Shown here one piece after another: positions 33,489-42,418 of a stretch of DNA of 64,000 nucleotides. Under the pieces are notes generated by a model that was not told the origin of the DNA, did not search any database, and saw nothing but the letters and a program-made list of their open reading frames with translations. Source of the stretch: Actinoplanes lutulentus (GTDB lineage Bacteria > Actinomycetota > Actinomycetes > Mycobacteriales > Micromonosporaceae). The stretch covers positions 62,001 through 126,000 of the forward strand of contig NZ_QLMJ01000025.1 in assembly GCF_003259845.1 (NCBI RefSeq), given 5' to 3'. Each line of letters opens with the position of its first letter. The stretch's first letter is position 1. The position numbers were made by a program, and so were the translations under genes.

Positions 33489-33959
33489 TCAAGCAACAAA
33501 GAACGGCGGGGCGGAATCGTCCCGAGCCATCGCCAGATATCGCGTCTGCCGTTCGTTCAGCACCGGCACCGCCCCCGGCTCGAACCACGCCACCTGGAGC
33601 GACTCGTCGTCGTTCACACGAGCGTCCCCACCAACGGCTATACAGGCAAAAACGGTCTCGAACCAATAGACCTGGTCCCCGTTGCCAATCGTGTGCAGGG
33701 GCAACGCCTCGACCGCGACGATCCGCTCCACGACGATGTCGACAGCGGTCTCCTCGAAAACCTCCCGCGCGGCCCCAGCGGCCGGCTGCTCCCCCGGCTC
33801 CAGCACACCAGCAAGCAACGACCACCGCCGATCATCGCTGCGCTGATTCAGCAACAGCCGTCCGTCGGAGTCAAAAACGACAGCGGTGACACTGGGCAGA
33901 GGCAACGGAGCGTGCCCGATGTGCTTGCGCAGTTCCAGGATGAATTCCGGCGTAGCCAC
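33489..33959 (-). CDS. Nudix hydrolase
   Basis: Nucleoside-diphosphate-X hydrolase of 156 aa. The Nudix box lies at about residues 51-74 (GVLEPGEQPAAGAAREVFEE, then TAVD). The usual EExGU ending has Ala in place of Gly, a common tolerated change; all Glu ligands (REVFEE) are kept. The N-terminal segment (about 1-25) matches the family that begins with a short helix before PSVTAVVFDSDGRLLLNQR. Substrate unknown. It is preceded by a repeat-rich gene-free region. Confidence 0.88.
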   Translation of the reverse strand: MATPEFILELRKHIGHAPLPLPSVTAVVFDSDGRLLLNQRSDDRRWSLLAGVLEPGEQPAAGAAREVFEETAVDIVVERIVAVEALPLHTIGNGDQVYWFETVFACIAVGGDARVNDDESLQVAWFEPGAVPVLNERQTRYLAMARDDSAPPFFVA

Positions 33960-34034
33960 AAACCAACCCTAGGCCACCCAAACCCCCACCGCCCGAACTC
34001 CCCACCCCACGCCAGCCCAGCCCACACAGCACCC

Positions 34035-34092
34035 CACCGTGTGCCCCCGCCCACCCACGCCCAGCGCCCACCGTGCGCCCCCACCCACCCAC
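34035..34092. repeat. Direct repeat in a cytosine-rich patch
   Basis: Two 24-base copies of CACCGTG(T/C)GCCCCC(G/A)CCCACCCAC (34035-34058 and 34069-34092) differ at two bases. They lie in a stretch (33962-34095) where the plus strand is almost G-free and rich in CCCACCC. No gene is visible here. Confidence 0.7.
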
Positions 34093-34098
34093 AGAGAT

Positions 34099-34223
34099 CT
34101 AGTGACTTTTCGGTCGGGATAGCGGCGCAAACTCACAAGAACACTGCCTCCGCGGTGCCCTACCAGCCCCCGCGAAGCGACCTAGTGAGGTTGCGGTCGG
34201 CATGACGGCACAAGCTCACAAGA
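34099..34223. repeat. 42-bp imperfect direct repeat
   Basis: Copies at 34099-34140 and 34182-34223 match at 34 of 42 positions by eye. Both begin CTAGTGA and end CTCACAAGA. The spacing is 83 bp from start to start. The conserved ends and varied middle suggest an old duplication or a pair of binding sites. No coding role is seen. Confidence 0.7.
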
Positions 34224-34405
34224 TCTGTGGCCGCCCGAGCGCCGGCAACAAACGAACGCTACGAAGATCGCCGCCGGCCGGACGGGCACAAGTGTCGACT
34301 TGAGCTTCGACTCACACCCGAACTCGACACCCGCGCCCGAAACCGGCCACCCGTGTCGGCTGCAGGCTCCAACCACGTCCCGCCTCGACACACCACCGCG
34401 AAAGT

Positions 34406-34432
34406 GAGCGCCAGCCGGGCCGGCTGGCGCTC
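34406..34432. repeat. Strong inverted repeat in the gene-free region
   Basis: A 13-bp perfect stem (GAGCGCCAGCCGG and complement) around a single central base. It is 170 bp past the end of the sugar-transport operon and could be its distal terminator. Confidence 0.55.
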
Positions 34433-34481
34433 CCGGCAGGTGCTCGGCGCTGCCACCGCCACCAACGCTGCCTCGACGACA

Positions 34482-34546
34482 GCGACCACAGCGAGCCCAA
34501 CAGCGCGACCACAGCGAGCCCAACAACGCGATCACAGTGAGAGCCG
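34482..34546. repeat. 23-bp tandem repeat, about 2.7 copies
   Basis: Units begin at 34482, 34505 and 34528. The first two share the exact 21-mer that starts GCGACCACAGCGAGCCC; the third is degenerate. With the items above, the whole stretch 33960-34605 is non-coding and repeat-dense. Confidence 0.65.
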
Positions 34547-34605
34547 GCCGGACTGGATCCTTCCTCGCACCCCCGCGCAGCAGGACCCGGCTCGACAAGC
34601 AGGTG

Positions 34606-35457
34606 TTACTTCAGGGCGCCTTCCATGATTCCGCGGACGATTTGGCGGCCGCCGATCAGCAGGAGGATCACCAGGGGGACCGTTGCCGCGAACGCGCCCG
34701 CCAGCACCCGCCGGTAAATCACGTAGTTTCCGCTGGCCAGGTCGGACAGCGCGACCATCGACGTCGGGAAGTCGGTGCCGTTCAGGGTGATCAGCGGCCA
34801 CTGGAAGTCGTTCCACGTCGCCACGAAGGTCAGCAGCCCGAGGACCGCCAGCGCCGGACGGATCGCCGGGAGGACCACGGTCCAGTAGATCCGCAGCGTC
34901 AACGCGCCGTCGATCCGGGCCGCCTCGATCAGCTCGTCCGGGATGGCGTGCCCGATGAACTGTCGCATGTAGAAGACGCCGAACGCGCTGACCAGGCCCG
35001 GGGCGATGACGGCGAGCAGCGTGCCGTTCCACTCCAGCCTGCTCATCAGGATGTAGAGCGCCACCACACCCAGCTGGTTGGGCACGGTCAGCGTCAGGAT
35101 GACGATGATCATCAGCGCGTTCCGATAGCGGAAGCGGAGTTTCGCGAAGGCGAACCCGGCCAGCGAGCAGAAGAACAGTGTCGTCAGGGTGACCACGCCC
35201 GCGACGATCACGCTGTTGATCAGGGACGCGGTGAAGAACACGTCCTGCATCCCGAAGACCTCGCTGAGGTTCACCAGCAGCTGGTCGCCGGGAATCACGG
35301 TCGGCGGGAAGCCCATCACCTTCTCGTCGGTGCTCGTCGCGATGACGAACATCCAGTACACCGGGAAGGCCGAGAGGATCATGAACGTGGCGAGGACCGC
35401 ATAGGTCTTCCAATTACCGCGCGTCTCCTGCGGTGCGCGGTTCACCAGGCTGGTCAC
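34606..35457 (-). CDS. Sugar ABC transporter permease, MalG type
   Basis: Inner-membrane permease of a CUT1-type carbohydrate importer, 283 aa. GTG start at 35457 with GGAGG six bases ahead, overlapping the upstream stop by four bases. About six spans are visible (YAVLATFMILSAFPVYWMFVI, VIVAGVVTLTTLFFCSLAGFAF and others). The EAA loop is EAARIDGALTLRIYWTVVLP, near residues 190-209, which docks the ATPase. No ATP-binding gene is in the operon, so a shared MsiK-like ATPase encoded elsewhere is expected. Confidence 0.92.
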   Translation of the reverse strand: MTSLVNRAPQETRGNWKTYAVLATFMILSAFPVYWMFVIATSTDEKVMGFPPTVIPGDQLLVNLSEVFGMQDVFFTASLINSVIVAGVVTLTTLFFCSLAGFAFAKLRFRYRNALMIIVILTLTVPNQLGVVALYILMSRLEWNGTLLAVIAPGLVSAFGVFYMRQFIGHAIPDELIEAARIDGALTLRIYWTVVLPAIRPALAVLGLLTFVATWNDFQWPLITLNGTDFPTSMVALSDLASGNYVIYRRVLAGAFAATVPLVILLLIGGRQIVRGIMEGALK

Positions 35458-36434
35458 TTGTCGCCTCCGAGACGACGGGTCGCGAGCGCGTTCACCGCGG
35501 CCACGATCAGGATGATCAGGAAGAGCGCCCAGGACATCGCGGCCGCGTACCCAAGGTTGAGGTCTTTCCAGCCGACCTTGTAGATGAGCTGGGCGATGGT
35601 CTGGAACTGGCCGTCGGAGCCACCGGAGGCGGAGGCCGGGTTCTCGTCGAAGAGCATCGGCTCGTTGAAGAGTTGCAGGCCGCCGATGGTGGAGAGCACC
35701 ACGGTGAAGAGGATGACCGGCTGGATCATCGGCACGGTGATCTGCCACAGCTGACGCCACGGGCCGGCGCCGTCGACCGCGGACGCCTCGTAGACGTCCT
35801 TCGGGATCGACTGCATGGCGGAGAGGTAGAGCAGCGCGTTGTAGCCGATCCACTTCCAGTTGACCATCGTGGCGATGGCGATCCAGCTGCTCCACTTCGC
35901 GGCACGCCAGTCGATCGGGTTCTCGTTGCCGAAGCCGACAAGCGACAGGAACCAGTTCGCCAGGCCGTAGTCGCGGGCGAAGAACATCGCGAAGACCAGG
36001 GTCGAGGCGGCGACCGGTGTGACGTACGGAAGCAGGATCCCGACCCGCCACCACGTGGTGCCGCGCAGCTTGCGGTTCAGCAGGTTCGCGATGATCAACG
36101 CGATGAGCAGCTGCGGGATCGTGGAGAGCACGAAGATCCCGAAGGTGTTGCCGAGCGCGTTCCAGAAGTCCTCGTCGGTCAGCAGCCGGGAGAAGTTCTC
36201 GAAGCCGGCCCAGCCTCGCTCGTCCGGCTCGTCGAGTCGCCAGTTACGCAGCGCCACGATGGCGTTGAAGACGATCGGGAAGAGCCCGAAGATCGCGAAG
36301 AGCAGGAAGAACGGCGCGATCAGAAGGTACGGGACGGTCTTGGTGTCGAAGCGGTAGAGCCAGAACTTCGCGCGCGGCGGCGGCGCGTGTTTCGGCTGGC
36401 CCGGCGGGGCGGGGCGGATCTCGGTGAGCGACAC
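35454..36434 (-). CDS. Sugar ABC transporter permease, MalF type
   Basis: Second permease of the CUT1 importer, 326 aa. The first span is PYLLIAPFFLLFAIFGLFPIV (about residues 34-54). The EAA loop EASAVDGAGPWRQLW is near residues 222-236. An unusual short insertion rich in Ser/Gly (ENPASASGGSDGQ) lies before the last spans. Coupled to the MalG-type gene by a four-base GTGA overlap; the solute-binding lipoprotein gene is 60 bp upstream. Confidence 0.92.
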   Translation of the reverse strand: MSLTEIRPAPPGQPKHAPPPRAKFWLYRFDTKTVPYLLIAPFFLLFAIFGLFPIVFNAIVALRNWRLDEPDERGWAGFENFSRLLTDEDFWNALGNTFGIFVLSTIPQLLIALIIANLLNRKLRGTTWWRVGILLPYVTPVAASTLVFAMFFARDYGLANWFLSLVGFGNENPIDWRAAKWSSWIAIATMVNWKWIGYNALLYLSAMQSIPKDVYEASAVDGAGPWRQLWQITVPMIQPVILFTVVLSTIGGLQLFNEPMLFDENPASASGGSDGQFQTIAQLIYKVGWKDLNLGYAAAMSWALFLIILIVAAVNALATRRLGGDK

Positions 36435-36494
36435 GGCGTACTCCTCAGCAAAGCGGAGGCGAGACGGCCCGAGACCGTCTCGCCTACCGGGATG

Positions 36495-37769
36495 TCAGGC
36501 CTTGGACGCCTTGTCGGCTGCCTTGACTGCTTCCGCCCAGGCCGCGTCCGGCTTGAGGCCGCCCTGCTGCACTCGGGTGATCACGTTCTCCACGGCGACC
36601 CGCGTCGGTCCGTTCTTCTTGCCCAGGTACTGCGGCTGGAGGTTCTCCGCGGTGGCCGCGAAGATCTGGCCGGTCGGGGCGTTGGTGAAGAACTCCTTCT
36701 TGAAGTCGAGGACGGCCGGGTCCTTGTAGAGCGCCGGCTGCGACGGCAGGTTGCCGACCGTCTTGAAGACCTCGATCTGCTGCTCGGGCTGGATCAGCCA
36801 CTCGACGAACTTGTACGCCTCGTCGACGTTCTTGCCCTGCTTCGGGATGGTCCACCAGGAGCCGCCCCAGTTGCCGCCGCCGCCGGGGATCGACGCGATG
36901 TCCCACTTGCCCTTCTGGTCGGGCGCGGTGTCCTGGATGTGGCCGAGCATCCACGCCGGGCAGGCGAGGGCCGCGAACTGGTCCTTCTTGAAGCCCTGGT
37001 CCCAGTTCGGCTGGAAGCTGGCGAGGTTCGCCGAGATGCCGGCCTCGATCGCCTTCATGCTGGTGTCGAACGCGACCTTGGGCCCACCCTCCATCTGGAG
37101 GGCTTCCTGGTCGTCGTAGAAGCCGACCGGCTGCTGGGCGAGGACCGGGTTGAACAGGTTCGTACCGGAGTCGACGAACTTCTTGCCGGTCGCCTTCGTG
37201 TACTTCTGGCCGGTGGCGATGAACTCGTCCCAGGTCGGCCAGAGCTTGGAGACCGACTCACGGTCGGTGGGCAGGCCGGCCGCCTTGAACAGGTCGGTGC
37301 GGTAACACATGGCGAGGCCGCCCACGTCGGTGCCGAGGCCGATCTGCTTGCCGTCGGCGGACTGCGAGGCCTTCCACTTCCAGCCCAGGTACTTCGACTC
37401 GTAGCTCGACGCGCCCTTGTCGACCAGGTTGACGAACTGATCGGCCTGGCTGCGGAACTGAACGATGAAGCCCTCGTCGACCGCGGAGATGTCCGGCGCG
37501 CCGGAGCCGGCGACCAGCTTCTTCTGGAGGTCCTCGTGCTGGGCGTTGTACTCGCCCGAGTTCAGCACGATCTTGACGTTCGTGTGCTCGGCCTCGTACT
37601 TGGCCTTGAGCTTGTCGAGGCCCATGTCGCCCCAGAAGTTGATCTTCAGGGAGACCTGTCCGGCGGCCGCATCATCGTTGCCACCTTCCAGGCTCTGGCC
37701 ACTACAGCCCGAGATGGCCAGGGCGGCCACCAGTCCCACGGCCGCCACGCGGCGTACCGAACGTCCCAT
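36495..37769 (-). CDS. Extracellular solute-binding lipoprotein of a sugar ABC importer
   Basis: Family 1 solute-binding protein, 424 aa from ATG 37769, which has GGAGG five bases ahead. Residues 1-22 are a lipoprotein signal peptide with lipobox AISGC (Cys22). The mature part has the two-lobed sugar-binding pattern (NFWGDMGLDKLKAKYEAEH near the start, VEWLIQPEQQIEVFKTVGNLP near residue 330). The operon (binding protein, MalF, MalG) is CUT1-type for an oligosaccharide; the sugar cannot be named. It is probably controlled by the divergent LacI regulator. Confidence 0.92.
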   Translation of the reverse strand: MGRSVRRVAAVGLVAALAISGCSGQSLEGGNDDAAAGQVSLKINFWGDMGLDKLKAKYEAEHTNVKIVLNSGEYNAQHEDLQKKLVAGSGAPDISAVDEGFIVQFRSQADQFVNLVDKGASSYESKYLGWKWKASQSADGKQIGLGTDVGGLAMCYRTDLFKAAGLPTDRESVSKLWPTWDEFIATGQKYTKATGKKFVDSGTNLFNPVLAQQPVGFYDDQEALQMEGGPKVAFDTSMKAIEAGISANLASFQPNWDQGFKKDQFAALACPAWMLGHIQDTAPDQKGKWDIASIPGGGGNWGGSWWTIPKQGKNVDEAYKFVEWLIQPEQQIEVFKTVGNLPSQPALYKDPAVLDFKKEFFTNAPTGQIFAATAENLQPQYLGKKNGPTRVAVENVITRVQQGGLKPDAAWAEAVKAADKASKA

Positions 37770-37820
37770 CGAAACCTCCAACAAGGAGAGCTACATCACT
37801 GAACCGGGTAAGTGGGTGGA

Positions 37821-37849
37821 ACGGTAAGCCTCGATTCGAGGAGTGTCAA
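37821..37849 (-). promoter_or_regulatory. Sugar operon promoter with an operator in its spacer
   Basis: On the minus strand TTGACA (37849-37844, full consensus) and TACCGT (37826-37821) are 17 bp apart. The spacer holds CCTCGAATCGAGG (37829-37841), a 6-bp palindrome with one central base, the size and form of a LacI-family operator. Repressor bound here would block RNA polymerase. Confidence 0.65.
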
Positions 37850-37888
37850 TAGCGTGTTACAACGGTGATTCCAAGGCTCGAAAACCCG

Positions 37889-37935
37889 GTAAAAACGGAC
37901 AACCCGTTTACATGACACATCGAGTGCCGTAACAC
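37889..37935 (+). promoter_or_regulatory. lacI-type gene promoter region
   Basis: TTTACA (37907-37912) and TAACAC (37930-37935) are 17 bp apart, about 95 bp ahead of the regulator gene. An imperfect inverted repeat GTAAA..CGG / CCGTTTAC (37889-37911) overlaps the -35 box and could give autoregulation. Confidence 0.35.
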
Positions 37936-38030
37936 TGAACCGATCAAGCTTCTGCTACGGGTCGAGGGACTCCGTTAGATGCTGTTCAGCGGCCGATAAG
38001 CTCGGCAGCGGTGGGGACAGAGGAGATCGA

Positions 38031-39044
38031 GTGAAGCGGCCCACGATCGCCGACATAGCGCGGCGGGCGGGCGTGTCGAAAGGCGCTGTCTCGTACGCGC
38101 TGAACGGCCAGCCCGGCGTCTCCGAAGCGACCCGGAAACGGATCATCGCGATCGCCCAGGAGATCGGTTTCAACGCGAACAGCGCGGCCCGTGCGCTCTC
38201 CGGCGCCCGCGCCCGTGCCGTCGGCCTGACCCTGTGCCGCCCGGCCCGGATCCTCGGGATCGAACCGTGGTTCATGGGCCTGATCAGTGGTTTCGAGGCT
38301 GAGCTCGGCGCGCAGTCGTACGCCCTGACCCTCCAGGTGGTCGCCACCCCGGAGCAGGAGGTCGAGGTCTATCGCCGCTGGTGGGGCGAGCGCCGGATCG
38401 ACGGGGTGATCGTCACCGACATCCGGGAGAACGACGTGCGCATCCCGGTGCTCCAGGAACTGCAGCTACCGGCCGTGGTGATCGGCGGCCCCGGCGACAC
38501 GGGCAGCATCGCCCAGATCTGGTCCGACGACGCCGGCGCGATCACCGAGGCGGTCCGGTACCTGGTCGCTCTCGGACACGACCGGATCGCTCGGGTCAGT
38601 GGTGTGCCCGATCTGCTGCACACCCAGGTGCGTACCAAGGCGTTCGACGACATCTGCGCCTCGCTCGGCCTGCACAACACGATCACCGTGCCCGCCGACT
38701 ACACCGGCGAGGAGGGCAGCCGTGCCACCCGCCGGCTGCTGATCGGCGGCGACCGGCCCAGCGCGATCATCTACGACAACGACGTGATGGCGGTCGCGGG
38801 CCTGGCCGTCGCGCAGGAGATGGGTCTCTCGGTTCCCGGCGATCTGTCCATCGTGGCCTGGGACGACTCACCACTCTGCAGCCTGGTCCACCCACCGCTG
38901 ACGGCGCTGAGCCGCGACATCTCCGCTTACGGCGCCCAGGCCGCGCGCGAACTCCTCAACGCCATCGACGGCAAGCGCGTCGGCAACGTCGAAGCCGGCC
39001 GCGTCCACCTCACACCCCGGGGAAGCACCGCTCCCCCACGCTGA
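38031..39044 (+). CDS. LacI-family transcription regulator
   Basis: Sugar-responsive repressor of 337 aa, GTG start with GAGGAG upstream. The HTH is PTIADIARRAGVSKGAVSYALNG (about residues 4-26) with the hinge helix NSAARALSG (about 48-56). The rest is a periplasmic-binding-like effector domain; NDVMAVAGLAVAQEMGLSVPGD is near residue 250. Divergent from the sugar importer operon across 260 bp, whose promoter contains a palindrome, so it is the likely local repressor. Confidence 0.92.
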   Translation: MKRPTIADIARRAGVSKGAVSYALNGQPGVSEATRKRIIAIAQEIGFNANSAARALSGARARAVGLTLCRPARILGIEPWFMGLISGFEAELGAQSYALTLQVVATPEQEVEVYRRWWGERRIDGVIVTDIRENDVRIPVLQELQLPAVVIGGPGDTGSIAQIWSDDAGAITEAVRYLVALGHDRIARVSGVPDLLHTQVRTKAFDDICASLGLHNTITVPADYTGEEGSRATRRLLIGGDRPSAIIYDNDVMAVAGLAVAQEMGLSVPGDLSIVAWDDSPLCSLVHPPLTALSRDISAYGAQAARELLNAIDGKRVGNVEAGRVHLTPRGSTAPPR

Positions 39045-39104
39045 GCTGGCTGGCTCCGCTTCGCTCCGCGGCGATTGCCTTGTAACCGGTGAGATGGCGC
39101 GGAC

Positions 39105-41744
39105 TTAGCCGGTGCGATGACTGTCCAGATAGGCCTCTATGCGCTCGGCGGGTGCCGGATGGGCCAGAGCGAAACCCTGGCCGTAACGGCAGCCGGCCGC
39201 GGCCGCGCGGTCGACGCGTTCCTGGGTCTCCAGGCCCTTCGCGACGATCTCCAGGCCGAGCCGGCGACCGAGACTGACCACCACGTCCAGCACCGAGCCG
39301 GGCCCGCCGGTGATCAGGGACTGGCTGAGCTTGAGCATGTCGACCGGCAGCCGTCGCAGGTGGGACAGCGACGTCTGCCCGGCGCCGAAGTCGTCCAGCG
39401 CCGCGCGTACCCCCAGTTTGCGCAGGCCCGACAGGGCCGCGACGATGGCCGGCACGTCCTCCGCGATCCACGTCTCGGCGACCTCGACGACCAGGCGTTC
39501 CGGGTTGAGGCCGTGCCGTTTCAGGGTGGTCGCCACCCGTTCCGGGAAGCGGGCGGTGAGCAGCTCGCGCGGCCCGACGTTGACCGAGAGCCAGAAGTCC
39601 TCGTCACCGCCGGCCCAGGCGGTCAGGCTGCGGCAGGCCTCGTCGAGCACCCATTCGTCCAGCTCCGCGGTGATGCCGAGAGCCCGGGCGATCGGCAGGA
39701 TCTCCTCCGGCAGGATCGTGCCGAGGTCCGGGTGCCGCCAGCGCAGCAGCGCCTCGACACCGACCGGCCGGCCGTCACGCAGCCCGGTGACCGGCTGGAA
39801 GGCCAGGTCCAGCTCGCCCCGGCCGGCCGCGCCGAGCAGCTGCTGCTCCAGCTCCATCCGGCGGTGCAGCTGGATCTCCACGTCCGGGTCGTACCACTCG
39901 ACCCGGTTCACGCCGAGCTGGCGGGCGCGCTGCCGGGCCATGTCGGCGTGCCGGAGCACCTCGTCGGAGTCGGCGCCGCCGGCCAGCTCGGCCAGGCCGA
40001 CGCTGCTGTGCAGGTCCACCGACCCGCCGGGCAGCTGGTACGCCTCACCGAGAACCGTCACGACCCGGGTGGCCAGCGCGTACGCCGGGACGGCCGACTC
40101 CGTGGTGAGCACCGCGAACTCGTCGCCGCCGAGCCGGGCCGCAACGTCCTCCTCGCCGATCAGCTGCTTGATCCGGCGGCTCACCTCGACCAGCACGGCG
40201 TCGCCGACCTCGCGGCCCCGGGCGTCGTTGACCTCGGCGAGCCCGTGCAGGTCGATCACGATGAGGTTGCCCCGCATACCGGGACGGCGGCGGTGCGCCA
40301 GCAGGTCGCGCATCAGCGCCCGCCGGTTCGCCAGGCCGGTCAGCTGGTCCAGATAGGAGAGCCGGTGCAGGGTGCGTTCCAGATGGACGCGTTCGCCGAC
40401 GTCGCGTACGTGCACGACCAGGGCGGCCACCTCGGGGACGGCACGCTGGTCGGAGATCGTGGACTCGGTGTCGCGCCAGAGCCGGGCGCCGTCCCGCATC
40501 CGGGCGCTGACCAGCACCGGCGGTCCGCCCTCGTGCTCGCCGGCCAGGACCGAGGCGATCACCGCCTGGGCGTCCGCGACGTCCTCCGGGTGGATCAGGT
40601 CGCTGAACTCGCGGCCGATCACCTCGTCGTCACGCAGGCCGAAGAGCCGGGCCGCGGCCGGTGACTGCCAGCGGACCGTGAGCCGCTCGTCGAGAACGAG
40701 GGTCAGATCGGTCGCGCCGGCGACGAGCGAACGGAAGTGCGCTTCGGCGATCCGGAGCCGGCCGGCGTACCGGCGGATGTCGCGGACCACCAGCAGCTCG
40801 CGGACCACCAGGACGCTGACCATCACGAGACCGAAAATGATCGCCTGGTTGTCGAACCGGCGGACGGTCACCAAGTGCCAGACCGCCGCGACCACGCCGA
40901 CCGCCGCCGGGATCGCCAGCAGTGGGTAACTCGCCAGGTACTGGTCCGGGTTGCGCGGCTCCAACGGTGGCAGCGGGATGTCGCGCCGGGAACCGCCGAG
41001 CGCCGAGGCGGTCATCCCGGCGATGATCAGCAGTCCGGCGAGCGCCAGAAGAGGACCGCCCTGCCCCGCACCACTCTGGCCGGCACCACTCTGGCCCGCG
41101 TCGACCAGCGCGGCCACTGCGCCGAGCGCCAGCAGCACCAGGGCCGCGCCGCCGCCGCACCACATCGCCGGGCGCGGCCGGGGACGCGCTCGCAGCACGA
41201 CCACCGTGACGACCGCGACGCCGCCGGTCGCGATCAGCATGGCCGGCACCGCCGCGGGCCGGGTCGCCACGCCCGGCACCAGGTATGCCGCGAAGCTCAG
41301 GCTGACACCGAGGCCGGCGCCGTCGAAGGCCCGCCGCAGCCGGACCGGCCAGCTGCGTGCGGCGCCCGGCAGCAGCGAGACGCCGGCCACGTAACAGCAG
41401 GCGGCAACGGCCAGGCCGGTGGTGAGCCAGCCGGTCGCGTCCGGCGGGTTCCACCACGGCACCAGGGCGGTGGCGGTCGCGACGAGGGTGCCCATGCCGA
41501 CCAGTCCAGCGCCGCGACACGATGCGAAGGCCTGCTCGGCACGGTGCAGCGCTAATGCCGTACCCAAGAGGGAAGCCGCAGCGAAGAGACCGGCGCAACC
41601 CACCGCGCAGGCGAGCGCGAGCGAAGCCGGCAGCAGGCCGGCGGCGCCGGCCGCGAGCAGCACGGCAGCGGCGCTCGGCACAGTGACCAGTACCGCCCGG
41701 GCGCGAATCCAGGGCGGGGCCGGCGCGGGGTGCGACACAGCCAC
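39105..41744 (-). CDS. Membrane PAS-GGDEF-EAL protein with degenerate EAL
   Basis: Protein of 879 aa. Residues 1-330 hold about nine to ten membrane spans. A PAS domain follows (about 345-460: FRSLVAGATDLTLVLDERLTVRW). GGDEF about 470-625: LGGDEFAVL intact, but the metal/GTP strand reads IDLHGLAEVND, so D-x-D is D-x-H. EAL about 640-875: EALLRW, VNVGP, VEVAET and LDDFGAG are kept, but LKID reads LKLS and AEGVE reads AKGLE, a change at a conserved acidic site. It may be a c-di-GMP sensor rather than an enzyme. No RxxD site. A short Gly/Gln/Ser repeat (GQSGAGQSGAGQGG) links two spans. Confidence 0.85.
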   Translation of the reverse strand: MAVSHPAPAPPWIRARAVLVTVPSAAAVLLAAGAAGLLPASLALACAVGCAGLFAAASLLGTALALHRAEQAFASCRGAGLVGMGTLVATATALVPWWNPPDATGWLTTGLAVAACCYVAGVSLLPGAARSWPVRLRRAFDGAGLGVSLSFAAYLVPGVATRPAAVPAMLIATGGVAVVTVVVLRARPRPRPAMWCGGGAALVLLALGAVAALVDAGQSGAGQSGAGQGGPLLALAGLLIIAGMTASALGGSRRDIPLPPLEPRNPDQYLASYPLLAIPAAVGVVAAVWHLVTVRRFDNQAIIFGLVMVSVLVVRELLVVRDIRRYAGRLRIAEAHFRSLVAGATDLTLVLDERLTVRWQSPAAARLFGLRDDEVIGREFSDLIHPEDVADAQAVIASVLAGEHEGGPPVLVSARMRDGARLWRDTESTISDQRAVPEVAALVVHVRDVGERVHLERTLHRLSYLDQLTGLANRRALMRDLLAHRRRPGMRGNLIVIDLHGLAEVNDARGREVGDAVLVEVSRRIKQLIGEEDVAARLGGDEFAVLTTESAVPAYALATRVVTVLGEAYQLPGGSVDLHSSVGLAELAGGADSDEVLRHADMARQRARQLGVNRVEWYDPDVEIQLHRRMELEQQLLGAAGRGELDLAFQPVTGLRDGRPVGVEALLRWRHPDLGTILPEEILPIARALGITAELDEWVLDEACRSLTAWAGGDEDFWLSVNVGPRELLTARFPERVATTLKRHGLNPERLVVEVAETWIAEDVPAIVAALSGLRKLGVRAALDDFGAGQTSLSHLRRLPVDMLKLSQSLITGGPGSVLDVVVSLGRRLGLEIVAKGLETQERVDRAAAAGCRYGQGFALAHPAPAERIEAYLDSHRTG

Positions 41745-41963
41745 GGGTGTCCTCTGCGGTGTTCCCCCGCAGGGTCGGTGAGCCCCGGCGAGGTGGGGGT
41801 CATGGAAGCGAGGAACTGCACCGGAGTCAACGACTGTCCCCGGATCGGGTTACGGGCCGGTGTGACGCCGTCCCATGAACGGAATCGTCTGCCATCCAGC
41901 GACAGCGGTCAAATCGAGCGATGCTGCCGGTCCGGCCCCGGGTCGTGGTGGGAGGATGGACGG

Positions 41964-42353
41964 GTGTCCAGTCGTCCCGCCCTCCGTGTCCGTAAATCCG
42001 GCGCCGTCCTCGTCGCGGCCGGGATCGCCCTCGTCGGCGCGCTCCCGGTGGCCGGCCAGTCGTGGGCTCTCGCCCCGATTCTGCTGATCCCACTCGCTGT
42101 GCTGATCTGGACCTATCGGGCCGGCACCGACGTCTACCCGGACGAGCTGCGGGTCCGCGCCCTGTTCGGCGGCAGCCGGGTGCCGTGGAGCCGGATCTCC
42201 GAGCTCGCCCCGGACACCCACGGCCGGGTCTCCGCCCTGCTCGACAACGGCAACGTCATCCGGCTGACCGGTGTCACCCAGAACAACCTTCCGCTCGTGC
42301 TGGCCGCCGGCGGCCACCGGGTCGGCAGCGACACCGCCACGACGGATCAATGA
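41964..42353 (+). CDS. Small PH-like membrane protein
   Basis: Protein of 129 aa from GTG 41964 (GGAGG eight bases upstream). Two membrane spans (VLVAAGIALVGALPVAG and LAPILLIPLAVLIWTY, about residues 12-55) are followed by a short bacterial PH-like domain (VYPDELRVRALFGGSRVPWSRI, about 61-82). This layout is common in actinobacteria and usually unassigned. Neighbours give no functional hint. Confidence 0.65.
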   Translation: MSSRPALRVRKSGAVLVAAGIALVGALPVAGQSWALAPILLIPLAVLIWTYRAGTDVYPDELRVRALFGGSRVPWSRISELAPDTHGRVSALLDNGNVIRLTGVTQNNLPLVLAAGGHRVGSDTATTDQ

Positions 42354-42418
42354 TCTCCGGGATCTCTCAGCCCGCACGGCTACCCTGGTCGGCAAGAGCC
42401 TGAGGGGGTGGTCTGGTC

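Noticed and set aside
34182..34628. Open frames of 130-140 codons on both strands in the gene-free region
   Set aside because: Composition follows the tandem repeats; no start signal, no homology pattern.
41745..41963. Possible c-di-GMP riboswitch ahead of the second GGDEF-EAL gene
   Set aside because: Only a small CTGCGG/CCGCAG hairpin; none of the conserved GEMM core bases are visible.
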